The notes below the pieces were generated by a model, which worked only from the letters and a program-made list of their open reading frames with translations, was not told the origin of the DNA and searched no databases. A stretch of 64,000 nucleotides of DNA from DAOPXV01 sp964551445 (lineage in GTDB: Bacteria; Muiribacteriota; UBA9980): NCBI GenBank assembly GCA_964551445.1, contig CAZKCG010000019.1, forward strand, positions 1-64,000, read 5' to 3'. A program made the translations under genes and the position numbers. Shown here one piece after another: positions 43,599 through 52,831 of the stretch; the stretch's first letter is position 1; every line of letters starts with the position of its first letter.

Positions 43599-44705
43599 AT
43601 GAAAAATTTTAAAAAAATTAGAATCATACTTATTATTTTTTTGCTATTATTCGCGGCCCTCACGATCGCGGATATCGTTTCCGCCCGCGCAGGCCGAAGC
43701 AGCAGTTCATCCAGTCGAAGCTACAGTAAAAGCAGCAGCTCAAGCAGTAAAAGCTACAGCCGAAGCAGCAGCTCGAGTTACAGCAGTAAAAGCTATTCAA
43801 GTTCTAACAAAAGCAGCTCTTATAGTTCAAGTTATAACAAATCCTACGGCTCAGGCAATTACAACACTTATAAAAGTTCGAACTACTCATCCGGCCGTCC
43901 TTCGAGTTATTCAGGCGGTTACGGTTCCTATCCATATTCAGCGCCGCTTATCAGAAGGAGCTTTTTCGGGTTCACACGCGAGAACAACGGCGGTTCTTAT
44001 TCGTCCAGATCAAGTTACGGCGGAAGTTATGGTTCCAGCAATCACTCCGGCGACGGTTCTTTCGGCGTCGAGGGCTGGATAGGGCTTATTATTCTTATTA
44101 TCATGTTCCGCTTATTCATAGCTTTTATCACCTGGATCTTCAGGGGTTTTAAATATGTCATATCTTCAGTTGTCCCGCAGTTTCAAAACGGCGCAGGCGT
44201 TTATAACGGACAGGCCGGTCTTTCGCCGGCAGGATACTCAGGATCATTCGCGGGTATTTCCGGGCTTGACGGTAATATTCGAAATGAGGATATAGAGCTC
44301 CGCGTAAAAGAAGTGTTTTTCAAGGTGCAGAAGGCCTGGACGGAGCGAGACCAGCGCATAGCTTCCGACTGCATGAGCCCGCGGCTGTATGAAAAACATA
44401 AATTCGATACCGATGAAATGATAACCAACAATGAAATAAATATTCTTGAAAACCTCAGGCTGATCGAGGTCCGCATAATAGAATTAAACGACGGCCCCGC
44501 GATAGGCGAAAGCTCCCGGAGCGTTCAAAACTGCGGCAGGTTATCGGCCTATATCCGCGCGTCAGCGGTAGATTATATCATTGACGCCTCTACGCGCGAC
44601 TTGATAGAAGGCGACCGTAACGCATCAGAAGAATTCGTCGAGATATGGAAATTTTTAAAAGGCCCCGAAGACTGGATAGTCGATGAGATCATAGTTAAAG
44701 AATAA
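43599..44705 (+). CDS. Ser/Tyr-rich Tim44-like domain protein
   Basis: A protein of about 368 residues. A signal-anchor (about 5-28, ILIIFLLLFAALTIADIVSA) is followed by a 110-residue low-complexity tract of serine, tyrosine, arginine, lysine and glycine. A second membrane segment (about 158-180) precedes a Tim44-like domain from about 215 (RVKEVFFKVQKAWTERDQRIASDCMSPRLYEKH). Bacterial Tim44-like proteins of this layout are common but functionally unassigned. The frame opens with GTG at 43569; I prefer the ATG at 43599 because the signal-anchor then begins normally, but neither start has a good ribosome site. The next gene begins 15 bases on. Confidence 0.8.
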   Translation: MKNFKKIRIILIIFLLLFAALTIADIVSARAGRSSSSSSRSYSKSSSSSSKSYSRSSSSSYSSKSYSSSNKSSSYSSSYNKSYGSGNYNTYKSSNYSSGRPSSYSGGYGSYPYSAPLIRRSFFGFTRENNGGSYSSRSSYGGSYGSSNHSGDGSFGVEGWIGLIILIIMFRLFIAFITWIFRGFKYVISSVVPQFQNGAGVYNGQAGLSPAGYSGSFAGISGLDGNIRNEDIELRVKEVFFKVQKAWTERDQRIASDCMSPRLYEKHKFDTDEMITNNEINILENLRLIEVRIIELNDGPAIGESSRSVQNCGRLSAYIRASAVDYIIDASTRDLIEGDRNASEEFVEIWKFLKGPEDWIVDEIIVKE

Positions 44706-44720
44706 TTGGCGAGGTGTTTA

Positions 44721-45623
44721 TTGCGTAACATCAAATACTGGGCTAAAAGCCGCTTACAAAAGGCCGTTATGGCAGGGAAACCGCTGGCGTTATTTTGCTG
44801 GGGATGGTCCGAGACCGGAAGGGAGGACGCCGAAGCAAAAGCCGAAGAACGCCTTGTTAAGGCTATATCCCGAGTTTCTTCCGGCGATGAGCTCGACTGG
44901 TATTACGATGTAAATCCTATGCGCGAGGCGGTAATACGCGAGGGTAATGATGACGGATCAGGCAATCTGGATTTTATCATAACTCAGAATATTTACGGCT
45001 GCTATGTTATCAATACTGAAAAAATGATGTTCGTCGACATCGATATTTCTCCCGAAGAAGCCGCTCCGGCTTCCGATTCGATAGTTTCAAAGGTTTTCGG
45101 CTTTTTATTCGGTTCCCCAGTGGTAAAAAAAGAAGAGGCAGTAACGCCGGACCCGCGTGCGGCCTCCGAAGAAAAACATATCGAACTTTTAAAAAAAATG
45201 GCGGCCTCAGATCCGGATCTTAGCGCCAGGGTATATAGAACTTTCGCGGGGCTGCGCTACATCGTAACCAATCGTGAATACGATCCGGCCGCTGATGAAA
45301 CCGTTAATATTTTAAATTCGCTGAAATGCGATCCGATGTATGTCCGCCTTTGCGGGGTCCAGAAAACCTTCAGGGCCAGGCTCACGCCCAAATCATGGCG
45401 GTGCGGCGTTTCCAATATACATATCAGCTATCCTTATGAGAATGCCGTTTATGAAAAAATTATAGGCGACTGGATGAAACAATACAATGCCGCCGGAAGG
45501 ACCCACGCGACGTGCCGCTACCTTTTTACGGTCGGATCCGGAAGTGTCGACAGATCTTTTGAAGAAATGATAAATATCCACGATGAAATTACAAGAGCCG
45601 ATTCGGGGCTTAAACTCGCGTGA
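44721..45623 (+). CDS. Conserved protein of unknown function following the Tim44-like gene
   Basis: A 300-residue soluble protein. The segments ALFCWGWSETGREDAEAKAEERL, GCYVINTEKMMFVDIDIS, VYRTFAGLRYIVTN and FRARLTPKSWRCGV recall, from memory only, a widespread uncharacterised family of enzymes or structural proteins. I give no function. The frame opens with a TTG at 44706, but GAGGTG is placed correctly for the TTG at 44721. It follows the Tim44-like gene directly and precedes a TPR gene, so the three probably form one transcript. Confidence 0.75.
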   Translation: MRNIKYWAKSRLQKAVMAGKPLALFCWGWSETGREDAEAKAEERLVKAISRVSSGDELDWYYDVNPMREAVIREGNDDGSGNLDFIITQNIYGCYVINTEKMMFVDIDISPEEAAPASDSIVSKVFGFLFGSPVVKKEEAVTPDPRAASEEKHIELLKKMAASDPDLSARVYRTFAGLRYIVTNREYDPAADETVNILNSLKCDPMYVRLCGVQKTFRARLTPKSWRCGVSNIHISYPYENAVYEKIIGDWMKQYNAAGRTHATCRYLFTVGSGSVDRSFEEMINIHDEITRADSGLKLA

Positions 45624-45631
45624 AAAATAAA

Positions 45632-45649
45632 TCCGGCGCATGCGCCGGA
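45632..45649. repeat. 18-bp perfect palindrome
   Basis: TCCGGCGCATGCGCCGGA lies 8 bases after a stop codon and is followed by A-rich sequence rather than a T-run. It could form a hairpin in RNA or serve as a dyad protein-binding site. Confidence 0.5.
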
Positions 45650-45672
45650 AATAAATAACGGGATCTCATATT

Positions 45673-47319
45673 TTGAAACATTTAAAAATAGCCGGAAATG
45701 ACGCCGAAGAATTACTGAAGCTGAAAAAACTCTATATTTCAGCGGTTTCAGCTTTAGATGCCGGAGATGTAAAAAAAGCTTCGAGAAAGTTCGACGCGGC
45801 CATTGAGGCGCTGATCAATAGCGGGATAAACGATGCCGTGCTTGAGGCAGGTATTTACGAAGGGCTCGGCCGGCTGAGTTCGTTGAAAGCCCGTTTCGCG
45901 GATGCTTTTGATTATTTTAAAAAAACGCTTGATATTCTGCTTGGACCGCCGCAGGATCTGAAGTCGATAGCCGCGGCGTATAATTATTACGGCCAGGCTT
46001 GTTATTTCTCGGGCGATTATGAGAACGCTTTTAAATATTATGATACTGCTTTGAATATAAGTCTTTCTGAATGCGGCCCGCGCGGCGCTCTTACCGCGCG
46101 TCTTTATAATGACATCGGCGTACTGCTTTTAAAACAGGGAAGGTTCGAAGGCGCGCGCGATATGCTCGGCGAGGCTCTCGACATACGCGTGGAGCTTTTC
46201 GGCGAGTTAAATACGGCAGCCGCGGCGACATGTAATAATCTCGGCGATCTTTACCTTGACACTCAAAAATATGAAAAAGCTTTTGAATTTTTCGGAAAAG
46301 CGCTGAAAATAAGAACTGAAATTTTAGGCGAAGAGAACATATATACCGCTACGACGCTCAATGATATCGGCGACGTTCATCTCGAACTCGGCGAATATGA
46401 AAAAGCCCTTGAATATTATAGGCGCGTCCTTAAGATAAGAAGAAAAAAATTCGACGCCCGCCATCCGGCCATTGCCACTTGCTACAACAATATGGGCCTT
46501 GTTTTTTCAAATCTTGGAAATTATAAGAAAGCCCTCAGATACCTTCGGATGTCGCTTGAAATAAAACTCGCCGCGTTCGGCGAACGGCATCCTTACATCG
46601 CTATAACCTATCACAACATAGGAAGCGCTTATCTCGATTCCGGCGAATACGAAAAAGCGCTGGAATATTTCGGCCGTTCGCTTGAAATGGATATCTCGCA
46701 ATACGGCGGGTCCCATCCCCAAATAATGGAAAGCTATAATCACATGGCGCAAGTTTATACCGGTCTTCAAAATTATGACGAGGCCGTTAAATGTTATGAA
46801 AAGGCCCTTGCTATAGCGGTTTCAAATCCAGGGATCGACGAACTTGACGCCGCGTTCATTTATAACGGACTCGGGAAGATCTACTGTGATGCCGGCGACA
46901 CCGAAACATCTTTTGAATATCTCGCAAGGTCTCTTAAAATAAGATCGGCGAGGCTCGAACCTTCTCACCGCGATGTTTTACAAAGCTGCTTCAATATGGG
47001 CGTCATGTATATTAAAAAAGGCGAATATGAAACCGCGGCAGATCTTTTCATCAGAAGCATGTCCGGCGGAAAACAGGACGGAGCCTCGAAAAGCCACATT
47101 CTTGAGCAGATATCGGGAACGTGTCTAATCGGGATGCTCCGTTACCGTTCGGGCGATCATAGCGGGGCGCTTGAAATGTTTGAAAGAGGCAGGGCGGCCT
47201 GGCATTGTTTTTGCGGAACGGACAAAGGTGAAATTTCTGAATACGGTGTATATGCTGAGATAATCGAAGAATATATAAACGCTATAAGGAAGAAATATCA
47301 TGAAGAAAAAAAAAGTTAA
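45673..47319 (+). CDS. Kinesin light chain-like tetratricopeptide repeat protein
   Basis: A 548-residue protein made almost wholly of TPR units of 42 residues, the long KLC-type repeat. Typical copies read NNLGDLYLDTQKYEKAFEFFGKAL, NDIGDVHLELGEYEKALEYYRRVL and NNMGLVFSNLGNYKKALRYLRMSL. About ten repeats are visible between residues 15 and 500. Such solenoids bind other proteins. The start is TTG, with only a GGGAT-like element upstream. No signal peptide or membrane segment is present. Its 3' end overlaps the next small gene by 20 bases. Confidence 0.85.
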   Translation: MKHLKIAGNDAEELLKLKKLYISAVSALDAGDVKKASRKFDAAIEALINSGINDAVLEAGIYEGLGRLSSLKARFADAFDYFKKTLDILLGPPQDLKSIAAAYNYYGQACYFSGDYENAFKYYDTALNISLSECGPRGALTARLYNDIGVLLLKQGRFEGARDMLGEALDIRVELFGELNTAAAATCNNLGDLYLDTQKYEKAFEFFGKALKIRTEILGEENIYTATTLNDIGDVHLELGEYEKALEYYRRVLKIRRKKFDARHPAIATCYNNMGLVFSNLGNYKKALRYLRMSLEIKLAAFGERHPYIAITYHNIGSAYLDSGEYEKALEYFGRSLEMDISQYGGSHPQIMESYNHMAQVYTGLQNYDEAVKCYEKALAIAVSNPGIDELDAAFIYNGLGKIYCDAGDTETSFEYLARSLKIRSARLEPSHRDVLQSCFNMGVMYIKKGEYETAADLFIRSMSGGKQDGASKSHILEQISGTCLIGMLRYRSGDHSGALEMFERGRAAWHCFCGTDKGEISEYGVYAEIIEEYINAIRKKYHEEKKS

Positions 47320-47482
47320 AAAATTCAGCCTCGTAAAGGCCGTGAAAAAAGCCGCGCGCGATAATTCGAAAGGGTTGAAGCTCGTGACGAAACCGCACAG
47401 CGAGGACGGCTATGACAGGAAGATCGAGAAGAAGAAATCGGCTAAGGTCATCGACGAGGAAATAAAAGATACCAAAGAATGA
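47300..47482 (+). CDS. Small basic protein
   Basis: A 60-residue lysine-rich protein (MKKKKVKKFSLVKAVKKAARD...) ending in an acidic tail. AGGAAG precedes its ATG at good spacing, and it overlaps the TPR gene end by 20 bases in another frame, which suggests coupling. I do not recognise it. Its charge would suit nucleic-acid or membrane binding (inference). Confidence 0.65.
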   Translation: MKKKKVKKFSLVKAVKKAARDNSKGLKLVTKPHSEDGYDRKIEKKKSAKVIDEEIKDTKE

Positions 47483-47503
47483 TAATAAAAAACGGAGCTG
47501 AAC

Positions 47504-48691
47504 ATGAATATAGGCGTTTACAATCTGGTTTCACCGATACATAACTCGTCCGTCATAGACAAAAGCCTCGCGGATTTCATCGGAGACATTGAAAAAGGTC
47601 TGGGCGGAAGCCTTGTCGATATCTCATTAAGCGAGCTTGAAAAGGCCCCGTTTTCAATTATTTTTGTTAAATCAGGCGGAACGGAGTATGAATTCAGAAA
47701 AATTTATGAGCGGACGAAGCCGCCATATTTTCTTCTCACGACGCCTCTTCATAACTCGCTTCCTGCGGCTATGGAGATACTTACTTTCATCCGGGCTAAA
47801 GGCCTTTGCGGCGAGATAATCCACGGCAGCGCCTCTCAGGCGGCCGATCGCCTTAAAACGATAAAGACCGCTTTCGACGCGAAAACGGCTTTTAAAAAAC
47901 TGAAGCTTGGCGTGATGGGTAATCCGTCCGACTGGCTGATAGCGTCTTTGGTCGATTATAAGGCCGTCAAAAAGCTTTTAGGCATCGAACTCATAGACAT
48001 TCCGATGAAGGAAGTGCTGGCGGAGATAAAAAAAAACCATGAGGTCAATTCGCCTAAAGAAATAGAGATACTGAAAAAAGGATTCAAGCCGGAGGCTCTC
48101 AAAGGCGCTCTCAATATTTATGAAAGCCTTAAAGCGTTATGCGAAAGACATGGCCTGAAAGGGTTTACGCTCAGATGCTTCGATCTGCTCGATTCAGTTA
48201 AAAACACAGGCTGTCTCGGACTTTCGCTTTTAAACGGCGAAGGCCTGGTTGCCGGCTGCGAGGGCGACATTCCTTCGATGCTGTCGATGCTCATCCTTAA
48301 AACTCTTTCTAAAAAACAGGTTTTCATGGCTAACCCGGCGTCCATAGACTCGGCGAAAAGCTCCGTCGTCATGGCCCATTGCACGGTGCCTCTCGACATG
48401 GTCGAAAGCTATAAATTCGACAGCCACTTCGAGTCAAGGCTCGGCGTCGGTATAAAAGGCCATATCCCCGAAGGCCCCGGAACTATTTTCAAACTTTCCG
48501 CCGGACTCAGGGATTTTTTCGTTTCGCCCGCCGTTATAACTAAAAACCTTAACATGGAAAATCTTTGCAGAACGCAGATAGAGGTAAAGGTCGCGCGTGG
48601 AACCGATTATTTTCTGAAAAATCCATACGGCAATCACCATATAATCTGTAACGGCGACCATACGGCGGCTGTCGAGGAATTTTTCAGATAA
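47504..48691 (+). CDS. L-fucose/L-arabinose isomerase-like protein
   Basis: A 395-residue protein resembling the L-fucose isomerase-like superfamily, including a C-terminal domain with a metal/substrate histidine pair in GNHHIICNGDHTAAV. The middle part shows LKGFTLRCFDLLDS and LLNGEGLVAGCEGDIPSM, which resemble the family's conserved Cys- and Glu-containing segments. The exact sugar or function is unknown; several members of this superfamily have no proven isomerase activity. CGGAG precedes the start. It may be cotranscribed with the RNA methyltransferase gene 34 bases downstream. Confidence 0.8.
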   Translation: MNIGVYNLVSPIHNSSVIDKSLADFIGDIEKGLGGSLVDISLSELEKAPFSIIFVKSGGTEYEFRKIYERTKPPYFLLTTPLHNSLPAAMEILTFIRAKGLCGEIIHGSASQAADRLKTIKTAFDAKTAFKKLKLGVMGNPSDWLIASLVDYKAVKKLLGIELIDIPMKEVLAEIKKNHEVNSPKEIEILKKGFKPEALKGALNIYESLKALCERHGLKGFTLRCFDLLDSVKNTGCLGLSLLNGEGLVAGCEGDIPSMLSMLILKTLSKKQVFMANPASIDSAKSSVVMAHCTVPLDMVESYKFDSHFESRLGVGIKGHIPEGPGTIFKLSAGLRDFFVSPAVITKNLNMENLCRTQIEVKVARGTDYFLKNPYGNHHIICNGDHTAAVEEFFR

Positions 48692-48725
48692 CCGGCTCAT
48701 TAGTGATGAATAGAAAGGAAATCGA

Positions 48726-49163
48726 ATGTATTTCGGAATAGGAATAGAGAACGGCAAAACATTTCATAATATGGGTATCTTATGGCGCTCCGCTGAAAAT
48801 CTGGGCGCGGATTTCATTTTTCTCGTCGGCCATCGCTATAAAAAACAGCCGTCCGACGTTTACAGCACTTTTCAGCGTGTCCCGCTTTTTCAGTATGCCG
48901 ACCTGGATGATTTTTACGCCCATCTTCCCTACAGCTGCCGGCTCGTGGGCGTTGAAAATTCCGGGAACGCGACCGACATCCGCGAATATAAACATCTAGA
49001 CCGCGCCGTTTATCTTCTCGGGTCCGAGGACGCCGGAATGTCGCGAAAGGCTCTCGATATGTGCCACGAGGTAATTAAAATACCATGCTTCAAGGGTTGT
49101 TACAACGTAGCCGTGACCGGCAGTCTTATAATGTACGACAGGCTTTTGAAAACGGGAAAGTAA
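48726..49163 (+). CDS. SpoU/TrmH-family RNA methyltransferase
   Basis: A short 145-residue SPOUT enzyme that methylates ribose 2'-OH in tRNA or rRNA. It has the deep-knot motifs LLGSEDAGMSRKALDMC and IPCFKGCYNVAVTGSLIMYDRL, the latter with the usual NVAV segment. The N-terminal substrate-binding extension found in longer TrmH relatives is absent, which is normal for TrmL-size members. The target nucleotide is unknown. AAAGGA precedes the ATG. Confidence 0.88.
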   Translation: MYFGIGIENGKTFHNMGILWRSAENLGADFIFLVGHRYKKQPSDVYSTFQRVPLFQYADLDDFYAHLPYSCRLVGVENSGNATDIREYKHLDRAVYLLGSEDAGMSRKALDMCHEVIKIPCFKGCYNVAVTGSLIMYDRLLKTGK

Positions 49164-49169
49164 ATGGTG

Positions 49170-49198
49170 TTGAACAATTTACGCTAAAGTGATATAAT
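49170..49198 (+). promoter_or_regulatory. Promoter of the phospholipase D-like gene
   Basis: TTGAAC (49170-49175), 17-base spacer, TATAAT (49193-49198). The start near 49205 leaves a 30-base leader with GGAGG before the ATG at 49235, which rules out the upstream ATG at 49199. Confidence 0.75.
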
Positions 49199-49234
49199 AT
49201 GATCGAATTTATTAACAGACCGGAGGCCGCAACT

Positions 49235-50758
49235 ATGATAAAAACATTCAGATCTTTAATTATATGCCTTATAATTTTCATGGTTATATTAAACAGCGCC
49301 GTCATCACCGGATTCTGCCAGCAGGCCGTGATCGATTCGCCCGCCGCGGCTTTTGAGGACATCGCCTCTAAATTCGGTTCGGCTCCAACGACCGCAAGGC
49401 TTTTGACCGATAACGTCGAATCGTGGTACGCGCGCTGGTATATAATCTCCAACGCTAAAAAAACGATAGACGCCACATCATTCATAGTCGACCGCGACGT
49501 TTTCGGAATGGCCCTGCTCGGCCTTTTACAGAAGAAGGCCAAAGAAGGAGTAAAGATCCGATTCATGATCGACGCCCGCGGCGCCGGCGATCTCGCTCAA
49601 AAAATCAAGAGCCAGGATTATCTTCAGGAACTCGTTGAATTTCCCAATGTTACGGTCCGCGTTTATAATCCTTTAAGCAGGAATGTTCTGAGCCTTTTCG
49701 CGAATCCCAGAAATATTTTATGCTCCAATCACGACAAGATCATAATCGCCGATGACGAATGGTCCATAACCGGCGGCCGCAACATCGCGCGCAACTATTT
49801 CATTGACCCTGCCGATTTCCCGAACGACACATATCAGGATACCGACGTTTTACTTTACGGAAAAGAAACCGCCGCCAGACTCAAGGCCGCGTTCGACGAC
49901 GAATTTAACTCCCACAGCGTATTCAAAGTCAAAAAAGACCTCTTCGGAAACTGGGTGTCAAGATCATCGGAACTTGAACTCATAAGGCGCCTAATGGAAA
50001 GATACATGCTCGGAATGGGGCTTATCGGCAAATCATCGTTAAGCGACAAGGCGCTGATCGAAAGCGTCGAAAAATTCGGCGGCGAGCTTTCCAAATATAA
50101 AAATCTTCAGTCATACGCCATATACAGGCCGTTCTTCGGCGATAGGTCCTGTCCGGCTGTTATTCTGGATAAACATTCATTCAAGGGTACTCTCAATAAT
50201 ATCACTCCAGCGGTTGTCGGGCTGATCAAAAGTTCGCGCAGCGAGATCATAATCCAGAACCCCTATTTCGTCGTAACCGACGACGCCATGAAAGCGCTGC
50301 TTGACGCTAACGCCCGCGGCGTAAAAATAATAGTCCAGACCAACAGCGCGGAAACGTCCGAAAAACCTTTTACGCTGGCTTTTTTCATAAACGAATGGGA
50401 AAAACTGCTCATGAGATTGACCCACTGCAGAATTTTCGCTTTCAAAGGCCTTGGAAAGCTCCACTCGAAAGTATTCGTTTTCGACCGCGAGATAGCGATC
50501 GTGAGTTCTTACAATATGGACCCGATGAGCGAACAGATAAACTCAGAGATAGCCGTTGTTTTCAATTCAAGATCGTTCGCGCAAAGATCGGCGCTGCGCG
50601 TCCTGGAATCGATAAGAAATTCCGTGGAATACAAGATGAAGATCGGAAAAGACGGAAAGCCCGTCCCCGCCTTCGGCCCCGGATCGCATACCGATCCGGA
50701 AATATTAAAAAAATTGAATATGTTTTATAAGCTGGCGTTCCTGCGCCCTCTTATATAA
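49235..50758 (+). CDS. Phospholipase D / cardiolipin synthase-like protein
   Basis: A 507-residue protein with a signal peptide or anchor (4-28, SLIICLIIFMVILNSAVITGF) and two HKD motifs. The first has H166 in SNHDKIIIAD, followed by GGRNIARNYF. The second has H410 in LHSKVFVFDREIAIVSSYNMDP. Two such motifs form one active site in cardiolipin synthases and phospholipases D. The export signal places it in the periplasm or on the outer face of the inner membrane. It is monocistronic with its own promoter, and selC follows 58 bases after its stop. Confidence 0.88.
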   Translation: MIKTFRSLIICLIIFMVILNSAVITGFCQQAVIDSPAAAFEDIASKFGSAPTTARLLTDNVESWYARWYIISNAKKTIDATSFIVDRDVFGMALLGLLQKKAKEGVKIRFMIDARGAGDLAQKIKSQDYLQELVEFPNVTVRVYNPLSRNVLSLFANPRNILCSNHDKIIIADDEWSITGGRNIARNYFIDPADFPNDTYQDTDVLLYGKETAARLKAAFDDEFNSHSVFKVKKDLFGNWVSRSSELELIRRLMERYMLGMGLIGKSSLSDKALIESVEKFGGELSKYKNLQSYAIYRPFFGDRSCPAVILDKHSFKGTLNNITPAVVGLIKSSRSEIIIQNPYFVVTDDAMKALLDANARGVKIIVQTNSAETSEKPFTLAFFINEWEKLLMRLTHCRIFAFKGLGKLHSKVFVFDREIAIVSSYNMDPMSEQINSEIAVVFNSRSFAQRSALRVLESIRNSVEYKMKIGKDGKPVPAFGPGSHTDPEILKKLNMFYKLAFLRPLI

Positions 50759-50816
50759 TAGCGTTATTAGCATAATGCCCGCATGAAAAATTTCAAGTTG
50801 TTTTCCCATTCTCTTT

Positions 50817-50905
50817 GGAAAGGACGCCTCTGGTGGGGCAGCTGGTCTTCAAAACCAGTAGGGCATAGAGATATGCCTGGTGGGTTCGATTCCTACCCTT
50901 TTCCG
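50817..50905 (+). tRNA. selC: tRNA-Sec (anticodon TCA)
   Basis: Selenocysteine tRNA of 89 bases without encoded CCA. The anticodon stem CTGGT/ACCAG encloses CTTCAAA with anticodon TCA. The long acceptor plus T arm is the bacterial Sec type (8+5): acceptor GGAAAGGA with CCTTTTCC (one wobble, one A-C mismatch), and T arm GTGGG-TTCGATT-CCTAC. The D arm is GCCTC/GGGGC with a TGGT loop, and the long variable arm is a perfect GGCATA/TATGCC stem with a GAGA loop. It implies that selenoproteins and SelA/SelB/SelD exist elsewhere. None is in this window. Confidence 0.95.
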
Positions 50906-51138
50906 CTTTAATTCTTCACTTTGCCGTGTTTGGCAGCCATGAAAAACCTGCCGGTATTTTTCGATCTCCTTTAATGATTTAACAATTACAGACTTTGAAC
51001 ATTTTATACGTGTCGTATAAGCTTATCGGCTGGTTGTTCCGGCTATGAACAGTTATGGGAAAGCGCACTCCATTTTGAACTGAAATACCCGTGCCTGTGC
51101 CCATAAAGTAAAATTTATAAAGACAAGAGCCAAAAAAC

Positions 51139-52782
51139 ATGAATATTGATATTTCCACGCTTGTCATCGTCAGCGCCATCACCAATTTTCTTCAGGTCAT
51201 CGCTCTCGCTCTCCAATACAGAGTGGATAAGACCCACCATGGGATCGGATGGTGGATGTCAGGTTTTGCAATGCTTGCGATCGGGTACTGCTTCCTTTTC
51301 CTTCGTGATATTATTTCGATAAAACTGATAACGGTCATCTCCGCAAACACTTTGATCATATCGGGATTGATCCTTATATACATAGGCGTCATGAGGTTTC
51401 TGGAAAAAAATGAAAATCGCCGGTTCGTTATTTCGATCTTTACCGGCGTGATACTCGCGCTCTTTTATTTAACCTACTTTAAAGATGACATTACATTGCG
51501 GACGGTGATCATGCACGCCGCCGCCGCGGCTATTTCGTTTTTAACCGCGCGGAGCATGTTTGTTTACAGGCCGCAGTTTCTAACTGATTCAGCGTATTTC
51601 AACGCGTCGCTTTTTCTTATAGGCGGCTGCTTTTATTCATTTCGAGCATTAGATGCGCTCGCGTTTGAATCTATCAACGGCTTATTCACCCCGACGGTGA
51701 TGCAGTCGTTTTCTTTTACTTTTACTTTTGTTCAGGGCATTCTGGTCACGTTTGGTTTGATCATTATGGTCAATCAGCGGCTGAACGCGGAAAATACCGA
51801 AGCCAAAGAAAATCTTGAACTGATCTTCAACACCAGTCCCGATGCCGTTCTGATAACAAGGCTCGATGACGGACATTTTGTTAAGGTCAATGAAGGGTTT
51901 ACCCTTTTGAGCGGTTTTACCCGCGCCGATGTGATAGGCAAGTCGGCAATGGATGTCAATATCTGGAAAAACCCGCCGGAACGCGCAAAAATCATTGCCG
52001 CGCTTAACGAAAAAGGCTTTTGCGATAATGCGGAAGCGGTTTTTCAACGCAAGGACGAAAGCCAATTCACCGGATTTATGTCGGCCAGGATAATCACTTT
52101 GCAGGGCGCACCGCATATTATAAGCGTGACACGCGATATCACCGGACGCAAACAGGCGGAAAATAAGATCAGAGATCTTCTGGCGGAAAAAGAGCTTACT
52201 CTTAAAGAGGTTCACCACCGTATCAAGAATAATATGAACACCGTTGCAAGCATCATGTGGCTGCAGGCTGACACATTGAAGGAGCCAACCGCCATCGCGG
52301 CGCTTGAAGACGCCAGAAGCCGCGTTATGAGCATGATGTTATTGTATGACAAACTATACAGGGCGGATAATTTCCATGAATTATCATTCAGAGAATATAT
52401 TTCGCCTCTCATAGACGAGATCATAGATAATTTTCCGAACAAGGGAATAGTAAGGATAGAAAAAAAATTAGATGATTTTATTCTGGGTACTCAAAAGTCG
52501 TCTAATTTAGGGATCATAATTAATGAGCTGCTGACCAACATAATGAAATATGCTTTTAAAGGCAGGAACGACGGATTAATAACGGTATACGCCACTGCTA
52601 TTGATAAACGCGTGAAGATCGTTGTCCGCGACAACGGCGTCGGGATAAATGAATCTTTCGACATCAAAAATTCCGGAGGATTCGGGCTTCAGCTCGTGGA
52701 TCTCATGGTGCAGCAGCTTTCCAGCACGGTAAAGATCGAGCGGAATAACGGCACAGCATTTATTTTTGAATTTGATAAATAA
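51139..52782 (+). CDS. Membrane histidine kinase (PAS, HisKA_2, HATPase)
   Basis: A 547-residue sensor kinase. About seven transmembrane helices occupy residues 5-215 (ISTLVIVSAITNFLQVIALAL, FTFTFVQGILVTFGLIIMVNQ). A PAS domain follows (230-345, NTSPDAVLITRLDDGHFVKVN), then a HisKA_2 type dimerisation domain with the H-box KEVHHRIKNNMNTVASI, in which H360 is the probable phospho-acceptor. The HATPase domain is at the C-terminus (NELLTNIMKYAFK, RDNGVGI, GGFGLQLV). This kinase class usually pairs with output regulators located elsewhere, and none is adjacent. It follows the selC gene. Confidence 0.9.
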   Translation: MNIDISTLVIVSAITNFLQVIALALQYRVDKTHHGIGWWMSGFAMLAIGYCFLFLRDIISIKLITVISANTLIISGLILIYIGVMRFLEKNENRRFVISIFTGVILALFYLTYFKDDITLRTVIMHAAAAAISFLTARSMFVYRPQFLTDSAYFNASLFLIGGCFYSFRALDALAFESINGLFTPTVMQSFSFTFTFVQGILVTFGLIIMVNQRLNAENTEAKENLELIFNTSPDAVLITRLDDGHFVKVNEGFTLLSGFTRADVIGKSAMDVNIWKNPPERAKIIAALNEKGFCDNAEAVFQRKDESQFTGFMSARIITLQGAPHIISVTRDITGRKQAENKIRDLLAEKELTLKEVHHRIKNNMNTVASIMWLQADTLKEPTAIAALEDARSRVMSMMLLYDKLYRADNFHELSFREYISPLIDEIIDNFPNKGIVRIEKKLDDFILGTQKSSNLGIIINELLTNIMKYAFKGRNDGLITVYATAIDKRVKIVVRDNGVGINESFDIKNSGGFGLQLVDLMVQQLSSTVKIERNNGTAFIFEFDK

Positions 52783-52831
52783 CCTTATGATCTAAGCGGC
52801 GGACGAAAGTAAAATAAAAGCGGGTGAAACA

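Noticed and set aside
43690..43930. Repeated AGCAGC/AGTTCA-type units that look like a tandem repeat or CRISPR-like array
   Set aside because: They are codons for a Ser/Tyr/Lys-rich low-complexity tract within the Tim44-like gene. There are no spacers and no regular repeat length.
45632..45649. The palindrome as an intrinsic terminator
   Set aside because: It is a perfect dyad with no loop and no T-run, and the next gene in the run follows by 24 bases.
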